Made by a program: the position numbers and the translations under genes. Below the pieces are notes generated by a model. It saw only the letters and a list, made by a program, of their open reading frames with translations, did not search any database and was not told where the DNA came from. This document shows positions 1-10,020 of a stretch of 64,000 bases of DNA, piece after piece (position 1 is the stretch's first letter; each line of letters opens with the position of its first letter). Origin of the DNA: Berghia stephanieae (lineage: Eukaryota; Mollusca; Gastropoda; Nudibranchia; Aeolidiidae); NCBI GenBank assembly GCA_034508935.3, contig CM067447.1:28500509-28564508 (forward strand). Reading direction: 5' to 3'.

Positions 1-1393
1 TGTGCTGACAATGGCATGCCTCTGGAGTGCATGGACATCAAGTTAATTGTGCAAAGCTATCTCAATAAGATTAACAAAGTGGTGAAAGTGTTTAAAAACA
101 ATGTTCCTGGGGATGACTGGATTTCAGGTTTTTTAAAGAGAAATGATACTATTTCTGTGAGGATGTGCCAGAACATTAAACGGTCTCGAGCAAAGGTGAC
201 ACCAGCTGACATTCGAGAGTATTTCTGCCACTTAAAAACGTCTGTTAAAGACGTGCCTCCATGCAATATCTTGAACTATGACGAAACCAACTTGTCTGAT
301 CAACCTGGCACAAAAAAGTGTGTATTCCGCAGGGGCATTAAATACCCAGAACGGGTTATTAATTATTCCAAAGGAAACATCAGCATCATGTTTGCAGGGA
401 CGGCAAGCGGTGAATCACTGCCACCATATGTAATTTATAAATCAGTGTGTTTGTGGGACAGTTGGTGCGAAGGAGGTCCAGCAGGTACGCGTTTCAACAG
501 GAGTAAAAGTGGGCAGTGGATGGATTCTACAAACTTTGAAGATTGGTTCATTAGTCTCGTTGTTCAATGGGCACGTCGCAAGATGGGAAAGAAAATTCTC
601 ATTGGAGATAATTTAAGCTCCCACCAGAGCACGAGAGTGGTAGAAAAATGCAACGAACTGAACATAGGTTTTGTACTTCTTCCCCAAACAGCACAGATAA
701 GTGCCAACCCCTAGATGTTTCCTTTTTCGGACCTATGAAACGCACTTGGCGAGAGGTGATGACAGACTACAAGATGAAAAATCCTAAATCAACATCTTTA
801 GACAAATCAGATTTTCCCCGTCTACTGACTCAGTTGATTGACCAGCTTGGAATGAAAGCGGCAGAAAATCTTGTTTCAGGATTCAGGGCTTGTGGGATTG
901 TTCCTTTAGACAGTCACAGTGTTGAAAAAGTTTCCTGAGGAAAATGAAGATAGTGCGGTTCCACCAGATGTCATTAGTGGGGTAGTTGTGGAGTATTTAC
1001 ACAAATATAAATATTCCCCTGGAACAAAAACCCAAGCCAGGGGCCGAAAGAAAAAAATTTCCGTCACACCAGGAAAAAGCGTGTGTGCCGCTGATCTTGG
1101 TCTAAGTCTGCGTGAAGGCGCCCTTGGCGAAACGGAATCTGCAGTGTCGCCTGCAGAACAGCCATTTCATTCCCGTGCAGAAGAACAGCCATCCATTCCC
1201 GTGCAGAAGAACAGCCATCCCATTCCCGTGCAGAAGAACAGCCATCCCATTCTCCCCATGAACAACCATCCCATCCCGGTCAGAACAGTTATCTGATTGC
1301 AATTCAGAGGATGAATCTGATTCTGATAGTTTAATGGACAATAATGATGATGAATGGGTGCCGCCCCAAGCAAAGAAAGCAAAACATTTCTAA
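1..1393 (+). mobile_element. Pogo/Tigger-like transposase, 3' part, frame-broken
   Basis: DDE_1-type transposase of the pogo/Tigger group; it would cut and rejoin transposon ends in the nucleus. The frame is open from base 1, so the N-terminus lies outside the window. A CENPB-type helix-turn-helix region (PGDDWISGFLKRN) is followed by the catalytic blocks NYDETN (near 283), IGDNLSSH (near 601) and, in another frame, QPLDV (near 705). Coding similarity passes through at least three frames (16-714, 648-938, 919-1296), then an acidic tail ending DDEWVPPQ with a stop at 1391-1393. Some shifts fall at short homopolymers. Residues 1168-1290 encode a 9-codon minisatellite. It is therefore an inactive or misassembled copy. 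Assignment to the superfamily is firm; the family name is not. Confidence 0.88.
1168..1290 (+). repeat. 27 bp minisatellite in the pogo-like transposase tail
   Basis: Copies of CATTCCCGTGCAGAAGAACA begin at 1168, 1194 and 1221, followed by degenerate copies from 1248. Spacing is 26, then 27, then 27 bp; the 26 bp step loses one C of a CCC run and changes the reading frame. Confidence 0.8.
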
Positions 1394-1776
1394 GAAAAGT
1401 CATTCTTTTTTAAAATGATAATATTGTTTTTATTTTTATTTTGTATTTTTATATCATTTTCTTGTCCTTATTGATTAGTAGTCTCATTACGTGTTATTTA
1501 ATTTGAGGAAGGATCACTGTATTTTTAATTAAAGTGAAGAAAATTATTATTCTATGAGAACATGCAAAGTCACCCCGATTTTATATTTTGTTAAAATTGA
1601 CATAAAACGTGCTACAACTTATTTCAAAGATTATCTTGCTCTATTTTTTTATTTGTGGATGAAAGATAAACCTGTGACCCCTCCAAAAAAGCAAAAATTA
1701 CACACATGAAATGAATGTAAAAGGTTGAAATTTTTGTGTGAATCCGCTTTTGTATGCAAAGTCACCCGGTCTACGG
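1394..1776 (+). mobile_element. 3' non-coding end of the first pogo-like element
   Basis: AT-rich sequence after the transposase stop. The motif ATGCAAAGTCACCC occurs near 1562 and again near 1754. The second copy sits just before GGTCTACGG-TA, a plausible 3' terminal repeat followed by a TA target site at 1777-1778. The 5' end is outside the window, so the terminus is inferred. The next ~150 bases to 1925 hold nothing I recognise. Confidence 0.45.
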
Positions 1777-2143
1777 TACTAATTTAGGGTGTGTTTTCCA
1801 TATTTAGGATGGATGAAAGTCAGGGAATCATTTGGAAATGATAAAATGGTTACTTTTCTTCACTTTCATTACCAATTTAGTTGACTAAGAGGCCAGTTGC
1901 TGCTTTCAAGGCCCTCACTAGTAATGGTGGTATTGGGGCAAATCCACCCACCTGGTGGGTGGATTTTCACAACCCCTCTTTTCTTGCTCTGACCTGATTG
2001 TCTGATATGGCTTTATCTACTGTCTGTTTGCCTTTATTAAAATCTTTATAGCTGAATATACGCCATATCTGCCCTGTAGAGCCACATTTTTACCTTGGGG
2101 CAATTCCACCCACTTGGTAGGTGGATTTGCCCCACCTAATTTG

Positions 2144-2283
2144 GAACTACGTGAGAGAGTCATACAACAAGAGGCCATGAAAAATGCAATTGCAGCAGTA
2201 CAGTCTGGTGAAATGGGGTACTTGAAAGCCTCAAACGTCTTTGGAGTCAAAAGAGAGACCCTGAGAGATCAGGTCCGAAAGAG
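2144..2283 (+). CDS. Transposase exon 1: psq-type helix-turn-helix
   Basis: Open frame from GAA at 2144 reading ELRERVIQQEAMKNAIAAVQ, then SGEMGYLKASNVFGVKRETL and RDQVRKR. This matches the layout of the N-terminal HTH_psq domain of pogo and CENP-B-like proteins. It ends at AAGAG|GTAAGA (donor GT at 2284-2285). Joining at that donor to the acceptor at 2863-2864 keeps frame (phase 2), giving RKR followed by SQKMGPGRD. No in-frame ATG is obvious upstream, so the true start is unknown and the exon could begin earlier. Confidence 0.7.
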
Positions 2284-2864
2284 GTAAGAGAAGTGCCTGA
2301 AAATTTAAGCACATTTCTAAGTTAACTAAACAAAGGAGAACTTAATCTTGTGCCTGTCATAAATGTTTAGTCGGCTCCGTGGTGTAGTGGGTACCACACT
2401 CGCTTCCTATGGAAAAAGGCCCGGGTTCGATCCCCGGTGCAAGTGGGATTTTTTTCAGAGCCGACCTGTTCACCCAGCAGAAAATGGGTAGCTGGTCCTT
2501 ATGGACTGGCGGAAGTGTCTTGAGATAGACCAGTGTCCTATCCAAGAGGTAACAAGAAATTGTTATCAGTCCGTTTCGCACTACAGAAACCGGCCTCATG
2601 GCTCGAAGGACTTACTTTTGTCATAAATGTTTGGGCCTTCATTTTTAGTAGGGTCTCTGTGAAGAGCTAGAACTGGATTACCAAACATTAGTGGTCAGCC
2701 TTTTGGTTCGGTTTTTTTTATATTTTGTAGAAGTGGGCTGTAGGCCTACCCTTCATCCTTACCTCACCCCCCCCCCCCCCCCCCCCCCCCAACTCACCAC
2801 TACAGACAACCATATCATTGCATTCTATTCATATTTTTGTGTGTTTTTTTTTCTTTCCCTCCAG
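2284..2864 (+). other. Transposase intron holding a SINE
   Basis: GTAAGA donor, then pyrimidine-rich TTTCTTTCCCTCCAG acceptor. It contains a full SINE (2369-2618) and a run of 24 C (2767-2790). The psq exon must be spliced to the catalytic exon across it. Confidence 0.65.
2369..2618 (+). mobile_element. tRNA-derived SINE with 14 bp target duplications
   Basis: A tRNA-like head (GGCTCCGTGGTGTAGTGGG as A box region, GGTTCGATCCC as B box with a CCGGG/CCCGG stem) is followed by a ~170 bp body containing a GAAAATGGGTAGCTGGTCC block. Perfect 14 bp repeats TGTCATAAATGTTT flank it at 2355-2368 and 2619-2632, so the copy is whole and fairly young. A related tRNA-like head occurs near 28340. Confidence 0.85.
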
Positions 2865-4456
2865 GTCCCAAAAGATGGGCCCTGGCCGTGATACCTGCCT
2901 CACTGCTGAAGAGGAGGATGAGATTGAGGAGTGCCTAAAGATCATGGCAAAGTGGGGCTTGGCTTCTCCCAAAGTGAGGTGTTACATCTTGTTGGCGAAT
3001 ATGCACAGTCAAGAAAGCCCAACAACCCGTTCAAAGCCTCTCTTCCAACATATGACTGGCTTTATGGATTCTTTCAGCGCCACCCAACCCTTACGCATCG
3101 ACTCCCAGAACAGCTGAAATCTGCTAGAGCAAAATCATCAGCGAACAAGACCATTGTAAAAGAGTGGTTCGAGCTGGTTCAGCAGACACTGGTGGACAAC
3201 AATCTTGAGAACAGTCCCCACCGGATTTTCAATGTCGACGAGACAGGGATGCCACTCGACCCAAAAGGGATTCGTGTCATCTGTGAGAAGAACATTTCTC
3301 ATTTATTCAGAGTAATAGGTGGGTCTGGAAGAGACTCCATTACTGTCAATGGCTGCGCTTCCCTGATGGGAGAATGTTGCCACCCTACGTGGTGTATGCT
3401 GCGAAGAACTTGCGGTCAGCATGGATGGCTGATGGACCCCAGGACTGTTGCTATACTTCAAGTGACAAGGGGTAATGGATAGTGTCTGCTTCCTCGACTG
3501 GTTCGAGAAGCTGTTCGTCCCCTCTTTGCCGAAGGAGAGACCGGTGGTGCTCATCTTCGATGGACACAAGTCCCACATCAGTGTGCCGCTTATCCAATCG
3601 GCTGTTGAGAACCAGGTTATTCTGTTGAAGCTGCCACCCAATAGCACCCATGTGCTCCAGCCTCTTGATGTTGGTGTCTATGGCCCGCTCAAGACTGCAT
3701 GGGAGAAAATCCTGATCTCCTTCGCCAGACAGAACCTCGGCTCAGCTCTCACCAAAGAGCTCTTTCCATCTCTGCTCAACAAGCTGTGGTCGTCCGGATG
3801 CCTGTCAGGGGACAACATAAAAGCAGGGTTTGCGAGAACTGGGATCTTCCCTTTCAACCCTGACGCTGTGCCTCGTTCCTTGTGCGAATCAGCTGAGATC
3901 TTCGACAAGGTGGCACCTGATGCCACGCCCACTTGCACAGCTGACATGTCACCACCATCAACCGCAACCGAGCCATCAAACTCCCGCCCGGCCACTCCCA
4001 ACTTCGCACCCGGCCACACCATCAACTGAGCCATCAACCTCGCGCCCGGCCACGCCATCAACCTCACGTCCGGCCACACGATCGGCCGCAACTTCTCCCA
4101 AACTGACTATTAAGGACTTCTTCATGAAGAAAATCTCTCCTATTCTGCAAGCAAAGAGGGAGAAAAACCAACCAAACAGGAGAGGTGTGAAACGTCAGTA
4201 TGGCGAAAGCTTAACCAGTGCAGAGTGTATTGAGAGAATGACAATGGAGGAGGAGAAGATGAAGAAGACATCAAAAGGAAAGGGGAAAGGGAAAAGGGCG
4301 GTCAGAGAGAAGAAGAAGCCAGTACCGGTAGTGACAGACTCTGATCTAGAAATGGATGATGATAATGATGAAGACTGGGTTCTGCAAAGATTTAGTAGAA
4401 GAGACAGTGATGATGAGAGTGGTGGCAGCAATGATTGTCCCCCCACTACCTCTTAG
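2865..4456 (+). pseudogene. Pogo-like transposase catalytic exon, multiply frame-shifted
   Basis: CENPB-type HTH (GEYAQSRKPNNPF, LPTYDWLYGFFQRHP) followed by the DDE_1 catalytic blocks FNVDETGM (near 3229), LIFDGHKSH (near 3550) and THVLQPLDVGVYGPLK (near 3647). A Ser/Thr/Pro-rich repeat (SRPATPST units, about 3960-4085) leads to a basic and then acidic tail (DNDEDWVLQRF), with a stop at 4454-4456. Family similarity switches frame about five times, including around 3010, 3350-3470 and 4010, so no single frame spans it. It is a plain DNA transposon copy, no longer coding unless the assembly has indels. Confidence 0.85.
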
Positions 4457-4740
4457 TCATAGGAACGTATTTGAAAGTTTCCAGTAAACATTTCGTTCAG
4501 TCAGTGGAAATTGAAAGTCAGATGTTGACGGTGGGTGGAATTGCCCCAAATAAACAGTTCATTATTTTTTTGTAAAAAGTGAAATTTTGCTGTTTTGTGA
4601 TTGGTATGAGTGAAAATTGTTTGTTCATAATTGGTGTTGTGTTTAGAGGATTAAGTGTTGCAACATTCAGACAAAAGTCTTAATTAGGAAGGGCGTGGGA
4701 GTGATTTAGGAGTAGTGGGTGGAATTGCCCCAGTTCACCC

Positions 4741-4922
4741 TACCCATCTCTTTAATGTAACTATAAATTATAAATTTGTCCAGAAACTTCTGAACAGCAA
4801 TAATGCATTAAATTAATGGCAAATAATATTGAGTAAGGAGATATATTTATAGTATAGATAGTAGAAAACTGGAGGAAATGGCTCCAGCACACGAAGCTAC
4901 TACTTTGATTTAGAGGCAGACC
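4741..4922. other. Spacer between transposons, nothing recognised
   Basis: AT-rich single-copy-looking sequence with no coding signal, tRNA-like box or terminal repeat visible. Confidence 0.4.
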
Positions 4923-5640
4923 TGCCAACATGGGATTATGCCAATCAGGGATTTTGAGGAGCAAAACCAGGGATTTTTCAACCATATCAGGGATAAGGAA
5001 AAATGTCCCCTTGTTCGTCACTGCCGCTTACTGTACTTCTTTATTTTTTACGTTCGTTTATCCCATGGTTTATTTATCTGCTTCGTGCAATCCAATAACA
5101 TAATTAATGTTAAGATTTTTTTTTTAAATTGTCAATGTTCCAGTGCCCTCTTTGGTAGTTGCTGTGCATCGCCACAAAGGAAATTTTTGCAGCAAAAAAA
5201 TAGCGGCGGCCTCAAAATACCAAGACATGTGTCCAAGAAATCATACAGACAGGTGAAAAGATATTCCGGACAATCGTGCCCAGTTCAACAGCAGTGGACG
5301 GTCTGCCGTCAAACCACTTCGTGGACTTGCTGCACATGCAAACGATGGCACCAGTCAAGGTACACACGCCTTTTCCCATCACTGAAATACCCCTTCTTTG
5401 ACAATGAAATGGGCAATGAGGCTGATCACATAACAATAACAACAACAATGATCGCCACTGTCTATATTATTAAGATGCGAATGCTGAAGACTGACGACCG
5501 CCAAACTGTTCCATCAAAGGAAAATATTTATTGTTGGGCCAGACATCAAAGAGGATGAAATTAAATAAGATCATTCTCTTCACAACAAAACCAATGAACA
5601 GCAACCATAATCATAAATGCTGATCATTGATAAGTGTGTG
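4923..5640 (+). mobile_element. Remnant of an unclassified DNA element
   Basis: Starts with CAGACCTGCCAACATGGGAT and repeated CAGGGAT motifs, which resemble the complement of the sequence at 9595-9625 (AGGACCTGCCATACATCCCG). A short open stretch (about 5236-5400) reads EIIQTGEKIFRTIVPSSTAV, then DGLPSNHFVDLLHMQT; it looks protein-like but I do not recognise it. Possibly the left part of a hAT-like element later split by the purine tract and the piggyBac insertion. Low confidence on family. Confidence 0.35.
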
Positions 5641-5777
5641 TTTTATTTGTATTGAACATTATACATATAGTTGTAATCGTTTTCTGGAATAATATTTTTT
5701 GTTTCCCAGTGTATTTGTTTACTTTAGCTATAATTGTTGACTTGACTAGGAGGCCAACGCAAAAAAAAAGGAAAAAA

Positions 5778-5778
<1 letters not shown>

Positions 5779-5872
<94 letters not shown>

Positions 5873-5998
5873 AGAGAGAGGAGAGGGGAAGAAGAGAGAG
5901 AGAATAGAAGGAGAAGAGAGAGAAGAAATGAAAAAGAGAGAGAGAGAGAAAGAAGAGAGAGGGAAAAGAAGAAAGAAACAGAATAGAAATAGAAATGA

Positions 5999-6029
<31 letters not shown>

Positions 6030-6162
6030 GGGAGAGAAGAGAGAGGAGAGAGAGAGAGAGGAGAGAAAGAAAGGAAGTATGGAGAGAGAGAGAGAAGGGG
6101 GGGGGGAGAGAAAGACAGAAAGAGAGGGGGAGATAAAGAAAGTGAAAGAGAAAGAGAAAGAG

Positions 6163-6248
<86 letters not shown>

Positions 6249-6590
6249 GAAGAGAGAGAGAGAGAGAGAGAGATGAAAGAAAGAGAGGGGGAGAGAGAGA
6301 GAGAAAAAAAACAAAGATAAAGAAAAAAGGGATAGAGAAAGATTGAAAGAGAGTGAGAGAGAGAAACAAAGAAAGAATGTAGAAAAAGAGAGAGGGGGGG
6401 AGAGAGAAAAGAAAGAAAGAAAGAAAGAAAGAAAGAGGGAGATAGAGAGAAAAGAAAGAAAGAGATAGAGAAAAAGAGAAAGGAAAAAAACTAGAGAGAG
6501 AGAGATAGAGAATGAATGAAAGAGATAGAGAATGAAAGAAAGAAAGGGATAGAGAAAGAAAGGCATAGATAGAGAAAAATGAGAGAGATA
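5779..6590. repeat. ~0.8 kb purine tract, (GA)n with interruptions
   Basis: Nearly pure purine on the plus strand, with GA, GAAA and GGA subunits and rare T or C. It gives long Arg-Glu or Ser-Leu-rich frames on both strands that are repeat artefacts, not genes. Such a tract can form triplex DNA. Confidence 0.95.
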
Positions 6591-6660
6591 ATATTGACAC
6601 GAGAAGTCTATTAACCAGCGCACCTGAACTAAGCGAGTGAGGGTCTTGTAGCTAATATAA

Positions 6661-9217
6661 CCCTCTAGAACCCAGTATGACATAAACGTCATACGTATTA
6701 AAGGGAGGCTGCCCTTGGTGACAATTAAACTATTATATTTTTTTTATTATTGGCAGTTATTCCCCTTTACCCTTTCTAGCTCCCCGAAGAAGGAGATTGG
6801 TTTTTGGAAGATTTTTTATTAGTTTCCTTTTCCTGTTTACATTTTTGCCCACAAGGTTTGGAAGCACTACATTACTACATTATTTTCATCCGCGCCAATC
6901 AGATCTAAGGTGAGTAGCATCAGTATTATTTTTTTGATCTTATCATTCTCTAATGTCTGTATTTATATTCTAATTCAGTTTTAAAATTTAGATTGTATTT
7001 ACTTTTGATGAAAATGAAGTTGAAATAGTAGTATGACAAAAACGTCATACCGGGCACAAGGCCAATTTCCTATATGACATAAATGTCATAGTGGGTCTTA
7101 CAGGGATAAGTATCCCCATGGGAGGTAAATGTTTATCATATTTAAGGTATTATTATTCTGTTTTTTTTTCTTGCCATGCTTTATTTATATTTTTTTTTTC
7201 TTTCTCCTCTTTTCTTTTAGAATGGATAGTGACTCTGAAATTGACGATTTGGTAGCCTGTATCGACCCAAATGAGAGCGATTTTTTTGATTCTGAAGATG
7301 AATATGTGCCAAGTGATGATGATTTCGAGTCCGATGATGAAGAAATACAACGACCAAAACGCAAAAAGAGAAGATTAACAGTATCTGACAATGGTTTTGA
7401 CGAAGAGGATGACATACCCCTGGCTGTCGTTAGAGCTGAACTACTGCAACAACAGGATGCATTGGCCGCAGAAATCGACGAAGATATTCTGACACAAATG
7501 ATGAATCAGGGAATGTGGATACGTATGCCTTTCACACCACCAGACACAACATTCACTGGTGATGTTGAGCCAATGCCTGATGATTTGAAAACTCCTTATG
7601 AATTTTTTAGGGAGATTATCTCTGATGAAATGTTGGAAAATGTTGAACAGCAGACAAACATTTATGCAATGGCTGAGAAGGGAATTCAGTTCAAATGCAC
7701 AAAGAAAGAAATAGAAAAGTTTATAGGTATTTATCTTCGAATGGGACAAATGAAAGCCCATTGTGTGAGAGCATATTGGGCATTTGCAACAAGGTATCCT
7801 CCAATTGCTGACGTGTTTGTGAGAAATCGCTTTCTGCAGCTTTGTCGTTACATTCACTTCACAGACAATACCACACCCAATGATAGTGATCGTATTTGGA
7901 AACTTCGTCCCTGGCTGAACAGCCTAAAAGAAAATCTAAAACATCTCATTCCCCTTGAAAAACAAAGTGTTGATGAAGTCATGGTAGCTTTTAAAGGGCA
8001 CAGTGTGGTCAAACAATATATGAAAAACAAACCACACAAGTGGGGCATAAAACTCTGGGCGCGGACCGGTAGTGATGGGTTGCTACATGACTTCACTGTT
8101 TACCAATCTATAAAGTCCTCAACAAAATCAAAATTAGGCATGACAGGAGAGGTGGTGATGGACATGGTAAAACATTTGGAGTCAAACAAAAATTACAAAG
8201 TCTTTGCTGACAATCTTTTTTCTAGTTTGGAATTGGTGAAATGCCTGAAAGAACGCGGAATATTCTATTCTGGAACAGTACGAGAAAACCGTCTCAAAGG
8301 CTGTGAGTTCAGATCAGAAAAAGACATGAAGAAGGATCGAAGAGGAGTGCACGACAGTTTGATTGAAGTTGATAGCAATATTGTGGCAGTGAGATGGTAT
8401 GACAATAAAAAAGTGGATGTCATTTCATCGTTCAAGGGGGTTGATCCTATCACAAAAGTACACCGTTATGACAGAAAGAAGAAGGAAAGAATAGAAGTGC
8501 CATGCCCTGAAGTTATTAAATCCTACAATAAATATATGGGTGGCGTCGATCCTTGGACTCTTTGACGGCTTTGTACAAAGCAAAAATCAAAACTCGCCGC
8601 TGGTATTTGTACATTTTCTATCATACCATCAACATGACTGTTGTAACAAGTTGGATTTTGTATAGGCGCCATTGTGCTCTCCTTGGCGTAAAACCAAAGA
8701 AACTGAGTGACTTCCAGTCAGAAATTGCTACTAGTCTAATACACGTTGCCACAAAACCAGGTCGACCATCATTAGACAGTGGCGCCGACAAAACAAATAA
8801 GACACTGCCATCTGTTCGTCCAACAGATGATGTGCGACTTGATGGTACCAACCACCTTCCACGTAGTGCAAAGAGACAATTTTGTAAATTCCCTGGATGT
8901 CACCAGAAAGCAGTGATGTTTTGCTGCAAATGCAATTTAAATTTGTGCTGCAATAAGCAAAGAAACTGTTTTTACAAGTTTCACACACAGAGACAGATCT
9001 AAAATCTTTTGTGCCCAGTATGACGTTTTTGTCATATCCTTATTTGTTCCATTAATGCCCAATATGACATTTTTGTCATAGTCTGTACTGTAACTTTTTT
9101 GTAAATTTTTTTTTCAAAAATTAAAAGTTGATTAATGTTTTATACATCATTTCTGACTTATTTTGTGGAAAAAAATAATTTTTTTATCCATGGGATCTAA
9201 TCTTGGGCTCTAGAGGG
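6661..9217 (+). mobile_element. piggyBac element, nearly whole, 2557 bp
   Basis: Perfect-but-one terminal inverted repeats: CCCTCTAGAACCC at 6661-6673 and GGGCTCTAGAGGG at 9205-9217. Both ends are flanked by ATAA (6657-6660 and 9218-9221) rather than the usual TTAA. Five 18 bp palindromes of form TATGAC-N6-GTCATA lie inside the ends: 6676-6693, 7032-7049, 7073-7090, 9019-9036 and 9063-9080. The transposase fills most of the interior. Preserved ends and a nearly open frame suggest recent activity. Confidence 0.92.
7222..9002 (+). pseudogene. piggyBac transposase (one frame break)
   Basis: DDE-type piggyBac transposase, which excises and reinserts the element. The ATG at 7222 follows a TTTTCTTTTAG acceptor-like site. 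The N-terminus is acidic, then basic (KRKKRR). Catalytic Asp candidates are D251 in SVDEVMV, D330 in FADNLFSS and D443 in YMGGVD, at spacings like D268, D346 and D447 of the moth enzyme. The frame breaks just after D443 (about 8551-8556, a short T-run). Similarity continues at 8553-9002 with LTALYKAKIKTRRWY and a C-terminal Cys-rich domain (CKFPGC, CCKCNLNLCC). Combined length is ~595 aa, normal for the family. Only one break is seen. Confidence 0.92.
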
Positions 9218-9221
9218 ATAA

Positions 9222-9540
9222 CTACATGTATAATGGTGTGCATCCCCAGTGTGTGTTATATTATCGCCCCGCTGCTCAGCCTATCTGTCACTTTATAAAT
9301 CTATGGGTTGAAGTTGAATTGATGCAGTCTGAGCAGTGGATCCAAAATTTTAAGAAAGTAATCGATAAATAGTATTGCCGGTTAGTACCCAAAGAGGACA
9401 GTTAAGAGTAAAAAGTCGATCCCGATACCTTACAGTCTTTCTGTAATCGATTAATCGCACGTATATTCGTAAATTTAAAAATTCGCAAAAAAAAAATTAA
9501 AATTTTTTATTTTATTTTTTTTAAACATCGGCATAGACAA
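9222..9540. other. Gene-free sequence after piggyBac
   Basis: No open frame or RNA gene. It begins right after the piggyBac target repeat and runs into an A/T-rich stretch. It probably belongs to whatever element or flank the piggyBac entered. Confidence 0.4.
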
Positions 9541-9625
9541 TCCGGGATTATCAGCTCAATTCCGGGATGTTGGCTTAGATCCGGGATAATCCCGGAAAAT
9601 CCGGGATGTATGGCAGGTCCTTTGC
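9541..9625. repeat. CCGGGAT-rich terminal-like sequence
   Basis: Repeated TCCGGGAT motifs in both orientations end in GGATGTATGGCAGGTCC. The complement (GGACCTGCCATACATCC) resembles the left remnant at 4923 (GACCTGCCAACATGGG), so these may be the two ends of one element interrupted by the purine tract and piggyBac. Confidence 0.4.
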
Positions 9626-10020
9626 TGGCAAAACTAAAGATCATCCATTTAGTTACACATTTTCTTATTATAAGCCTTCTTGTAATTTGAAATAGATTGG
9701 CCGTTCTCTTTCCATTGTATTTAATTTTGTTCTCTATTACTACTATTACTTGTCGCTTTATCACTTTGTGCTGTATAAGTATGGTGCAAGACTGTGAGCA
9801 GTTGTGTTTGGCCGCACGTTTGACATCAACATTCCAACTATGACCAGTAGTATGCTGTGTGTTAAGCCCCCACTTTGTTTTCCATACATTTACAATTAAT
9901 TAAAAATTGTGTTTGATCCATATAACTTGTCACAATAATTTTAGTTTACCAGAAATAAATAGGGAATATACTCTCATTCAGCAACAGGGTTGGAGAAGAG
10001 TGAAATCTTTTGTGCATGTG
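9626..10020. other. AT-rich spacer, nothing recognised
   Basis: No coding signal or repeat with clear ends. Confidence 0.4.

Larger units (their letters stand above)
1926..4740 (+). mobile_element. Second pogo-like element with GGGGCAAWTCCACCCAC ends
   Basis: The ends carry inverted GGGGCAA(A/T)TCCACCCAC near 1935 and its complement near 4709-4733, with further copies at 2098-2136 and near 4530. A TA follows the 3' end at 4741-4742, but the 5' flank reads AT, so the target duplication is not clean. Inside lies a split, frame-broken transposase. The element starts only ~150 bp after the first pogo-like element ends, so the two sit almost head to tail. Confidence 0.75.

Noticed and set aside
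5634-6692. Open frames of 90-320 aa rich in Arg-Glu or Ser-Leu-Phe
   Set aside because: They are read entirely through the GA purine tract on both strands; the composition is that of the repeat.
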